This document shows, one piece after another, positions 6,906 to 8,947 of a stretch of DNA of 8,947 nt. This stretch comes from Deltaproteobacteria bacterium (GTDB lineage: Bacteria > Myxococcota_A > Polyangia > Polyangiales > Houyiibacteriaceae), in the NCBI GenBank assembly GCA_003647035.1, contig QMMB01000108.1, positions 1 through 8,947 on the forward strand. Reading direction: 5' to 3'. Made by a program: the position numbers and the translations under genes. The notes under the pieces were generated by a model. That model was given only the letters and a program-made list of their open reading frames with translations, made no database searches and had not been told where the DNA came from. Position 1 is the stretch's first letter. Each line of letters opens with the position of its first letter.

Positions 6906-7090
6906 GGTCTGTACACAAGACTTCTGGGGGGCTGGCGTCAGCCACAGAACCGAATCGAGATCGGAGGCGAGGCGTGGCGACCCACGACACGAATGTCTGG
7001 AAGTGCTCGCCAGCTGGCACACCCTGGCGCAGCGGTCCTAGGTGACCATGTGAGGTTTCGGCGGTACGCATATTGCTTCCTCGATCGGGC

Positions 7091-8584
7091 ATGCGTACTC
7101 CTAGCTTCCTCGCCCTCACGTTTTCCTTGCCGTTGTTCGCTCTCGCGATCGCCGGCTGCATGTCTTCTGACTCTGCCGCCAGCGGATTCGGGACCGGCCC
7201 CGAAGTCGCCGGCCCCTCCGGCGCCGGCGACTTCGGGGCCACGCAAGGTGGCATTCAGGACATGACCTTTGCGCGCGACACGGTGGATGCCGGTCGAGTG
7301 CCTCCCGCGGAAGCCTTCGTGGTCGAGGCGATGTTCTCCGAGCACGACTTACCCTTGAACGGCGAGACCTGTACCAGCTTGCTGTGTCTGCGTGCGGCGA
7401 TCGGTGTCGCGCCCAACGAGACCAACGAGCCATCGGCCTGGGTTCAGGTTGGTATGTCGTCGACCGTCGATCCCGACACGTTCGAGCGACCTACGCTATC
7501 GGTGGTGGCCGTGGTCGACGTCTCTGGTTCGATGGGTTGGGCCTACGGCGAAAATGGTACGCCCGCAGGGCTTTCCAAGGCGTTGCTGACCCAGGTGTCT
7601 GAGCGCCTTGGCGAGGGGGACCGTTTCTCGATCGTCACGTATGGCTCTTCGTCCCGCGTTCACCTCTCTCCCGTCTCGGCGTCGGACCACGAACGTATTG
7701 CCGGCGCGATCGAGTCGCTGAACGAGAACGGCTCCACGAACATGGAAGCTGGATTGAAGCTCGGATACGAAGTCGCCGCGGACGAGACCGGCCGTGCGGA
7801 GCGAGTGCGGCTGATGCTGTTTACCGACGTGCAACCCAACGTGGGTTCGACCACGGCAAGCGAGTTCGAACGACTGGTTCAAGAGGGCGCCGAAGGCGGG
7901 GCCGGGTTGACGGTGTTTGCCGTGGGTCTCGGACTCAATCCCGATGTGCTTCGAGGCATGAGCCAGATTCGCAATGCCAACGCGTTCAGCCTCACCGACC
8001 CGGAGCACGTTTCCGCGCTCATGGAGGACAGCTGGCCGTGGATGGTCAGCCCCATCGCGCACGACCTCGTTCTTCAGGCCACGGCCTCTGACGGGTTCGT
8101 GGTGGCCGAGGGCTTCGGCTTTCCCGAATCCACGTTGGAAGAAGCTAGCCTCTCGGTGAGCACGGTCTTCTTGAGTCGCCGACGTGGTGCTTTGTTGCTC
8201 CGCATCGGCCCCGAGAACGCGGCTGCGTTCGACGCCCTGTCGGTGCAGGTATCGTTGGAGTATCGGACGATCGACGGCGAGCCGCGCGAGGAAGCCTTCA
8301 CGAAGGACTTCTCGATCTTCACGGAGGACGTGAGCTTCGAGCAAGCGGGTGTTCACAAGACGGTAGCCTTGGCACGCTTGGTCTCTGCGATGAAGAAGGC
8401 CGCGGAGACCTACGGAAGCGATCGGGATACCGCCGTGTCGGTCCTGCAGGAAGCGCACCTGCAGTTCGAAGAAACGCTAGACACCTTGGACGACCCTGCC
8501 CTCGAACGAGAGCGTGTGTTCTCGGCCGACTTGTTGCAGTTGATGCGGGAAGGCGCCTCCCAGGAATCGTTCTACGGCGGCTAG
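7091..8584 (+). CDS. VWA-domain lipoprotein with complete MIDAS motif
   Basis: A 497-residue exported, lipid-anchored protein that probably binds a divalent metal and a protein ligand; its partner is unknown. I chose ATG 7091 because it gives a compact signal peptide (MRTPSFLALTFSLPLFALA) ending in lipobox IAGC with acceptor C23; a TTG at 7073 would add six residues. A short low-complexity linker (about 34-49, Gly/Ala/Pro) follows. Next is a conserved-looking N-terminal region with two close cysteines (C94, C99). The VWA domain runs from about residue 135 to 330. It has DVSGSM (D143, S145, S147), GSTNM (T216) and LFTDVQPN (D246), so all MIDAS residues are present. The C-terminal part (about 330-497) is beta-rich then helical, as in YfbK-like VWA lipoproteins. 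The linker is encoded by a strong palindrome (7196-7240). It appears to be transcribed alone; no ribosome binding site is obvious. Confidence 0.88.
   Translation: MRTPSFLALTFSLPLFALAIAGCMSSDSAASGFGTGPEVAGPSGAGDFGATQGGIQDMTFARDTVDAGRVPPAEAFVVEAMFSEHDLPLNGETCTSLLCLRAAIGVAPNETNEPSAWVQVGMSSTVDPDTFERPTLSVVAVVDVSGSMGWAYGENGTPAGLSKALLTQVSERLGEGDRFSIVTYGSSSRVHLSPVSASDHERIAGAIESLNENGSTNMEAGLKLGYEVAADETGRAERVRLMLFTDVQPNVGSTTASEFERLVQEGAEGGAGLTVFAVGLGLNPDVLRGMSQIRNANAFSLTDPEHVSALMEDSWPWMVSPIAHDLVLQATASDGFVVAEGFGFPESTLEEASLSVSTVFLSRRRGALLLRIGPENAAAFDALSVQVSLEYRTIDGEPREEAFTKDFSIFTEDVSFEQAGVHKTVALARLVSAMKKAAETYGSDRDTAVSVLQEAHLQFEETLDTLDDPALERERVFSADLLQLMREGASQESFYGG
7196..7240 (+). repeat. Perfect 18-bp inverted repeat inside the VWA lipoprotein gene
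   Basis: GGCCCCGAAGTCGCCGGC (7196-7213) and its exact reverse complement (7223-7240) flank a 9-base loop (7214-7222). The repeat is in frame and encodes the G-P-E-V-A-G ... G-A-G-D-F-G-A linker about a dozen residues after the lipidated Cys. The mRNA could form a very stable GC-rich hairpin about 105 bases after the start codon. No second copy occurs in the window. Confidence 0.9.
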
Positions 8585-8691
8585 AACGGTGGTATGGTGC
8601 AAAATCGTAGGAGTCCCTGTCCCTCCTCAAAACCCCGTCGGCCGCGCAATCGTTGATGTTTGCGCGCTCGGGGTCAAGCTGGCCTACCGCG
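8585..8691. other. Non-coding spacer after the VWA gene
   Basis: No gene that I can support begins in this spacer. An imperfect terminator-like hairpin, AGGAG (8609-8613) with CTCCT (8623-8627), lacks a T-run. A 6-base tandem repeat (GTCCCT twice, 8613-8624) lies within it. Together with the remnant that follows, about 360 bases to the window end lack an intact gene. Confidence 0.4.
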
Positions 8692-8931
8692 ATGCTTCGC
8701 CTGCTGTACGCCCTGCTCGCGACTGCCAGCTCGAGCCTGAAGCCGCAGCGCGAACTCGCTCTGCAGACCCTCGCGTCGCGACAGCAGCAGGCCATGGTGC
8801 TCCGAACGACATCTCACCGCGCAACACATTCCTCAATTGAGGGTTGGAACCGTTGCGAGTTTACCCGAGGCTCTGGGGTGCCCCGGCTTTGGCGCAGGGA
8901 GAGAACTGGAGTTTGCTGCGCTCGGCGATAG
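8692..8931 (+). pseudogene. Possible degraded 5' end of an integrase-core (DDE) transposase
   Basis: From ATG 8692 the frame reads MLRLLYALLATASSSLKPQR and then ELALQTLASRQQQAMVLR. This resembles the N-terminal leader of rve-type transposases (IS481/IS3-like), which commonly read as a hydrophobic helix followed by a RRELALENLALRQQLAVL-like segment. After about residue 45 (base 8826) the similarity fades, and the frame ends at TAG 8929-8931. No catalytic DDE region is present before the window end at 8947, and no terminal inverted repeats were identified. A perfect 12-bp palindrome, CCTCAATTGAGG (8831-8842), lies in the decayed part. The resemblance is from memory and covers only about 40 residues, so this is tentative. 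Confidence 0.4.
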
Positions 8932-8947
8932 AAAAAACCCGGCCGAA

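Noticed and set aside
6811..7345. Overlapping plus- and minus-strand frames between the DUF3160 and VWA genes
   Set aside because: They exist mainly because the palindrome and GC bias keep several frames open; none has a start signal or recognisable domain.
7496..8458. 320-residue minus-strand open frame
   Set aside because: It is the complement of the VWA lipoprotein; long antisense frames are expected in GC-rich genes with biased third positions.
1..8947. CRISPR array, toxin-antitoxin pair, riboswitch or phage defence genes
   Set aside because: No regularly spaced repeats, paired small genes, riboswitch cores or defence domains could be seen on either strand.

Overview
This GC-rich window looks like a fragment of a Gram-negative, probably myxobacterial (Myxococcota / former Deltaproteobacteria) chromosome. 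The reasons are the G/C-rich third codon positions, two type II signal-peptide lipoproteins, a DUF3160-type protein, a VWA lipoprotein of a kind I associate with that group, and a pgeF-accD-folC-hemE gene run. The taxonomic assignment is inference from reading alone; no search was run.

Left part (about 206-3925, minus strand): a compact housekeeping operon read right to left. It holds pgeF (laccase-domain YfiH family), accD (acetyl-CoA carboxyltransferase beta subunit), folC (folylpolyglutamate/dihydrofolate synthase) and hemE (uroporphyrinogen decarboxylase). accD and folC overlap by 4 bases (GTGA), and the other gaps are 31 and 59 bases (the second measured from pgeF to accD). hemE is cut off after about 226 of its usual ~345 residues. 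At about 206-225 the sequence switches to something unrelated, which carries the 3' end of an oppositely oriented reading frame (1-243).

Middle (3997-5250, plus strand): a secreted or surface alpha/beta-hydrolase lipoprotein, then a tRNA-Leu with its own sigma70-like promoter. The tRNA anticodon reads AAG, which is unusual for a bacterial leucine tRNA.

Scar region (5194-5884): the tRNA 3' end is abutted by the C-terminal remnant of a tyrosine recombinase. That remnant is joined out of frame to a truncated small membrane protein. This is followed by a DUF3160 gene (to 6870) that has lost its 5' half. Together these look like the decayed remains of integration and rearrangement at a tRNA gene.

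Right part (7091-8584, plus strand): an intact VWA-domain lipoprotein with a complete MIDAS metal-binding motif. Its linker just after the lipobox is encoded by a perfect 18-bp inverted repeat. Beyond it (8585-8947) lies only a probable degraded transposase 5' end.

The housekeeping operon serves fatty-acid, folate and heme synthesis. The three plus-strand protein genes are cell-envelope or exported types without an obvious shared pathway. I found no CRISPR array, toxin-antitoxin pair, defence island or biosynthetic cluster, and no convincing new multi-gene system. The most unusual items are the tRNA-Leu(AAG), the palindrome inside the VWA gene, and the three abrupt junctions where genes are cut.
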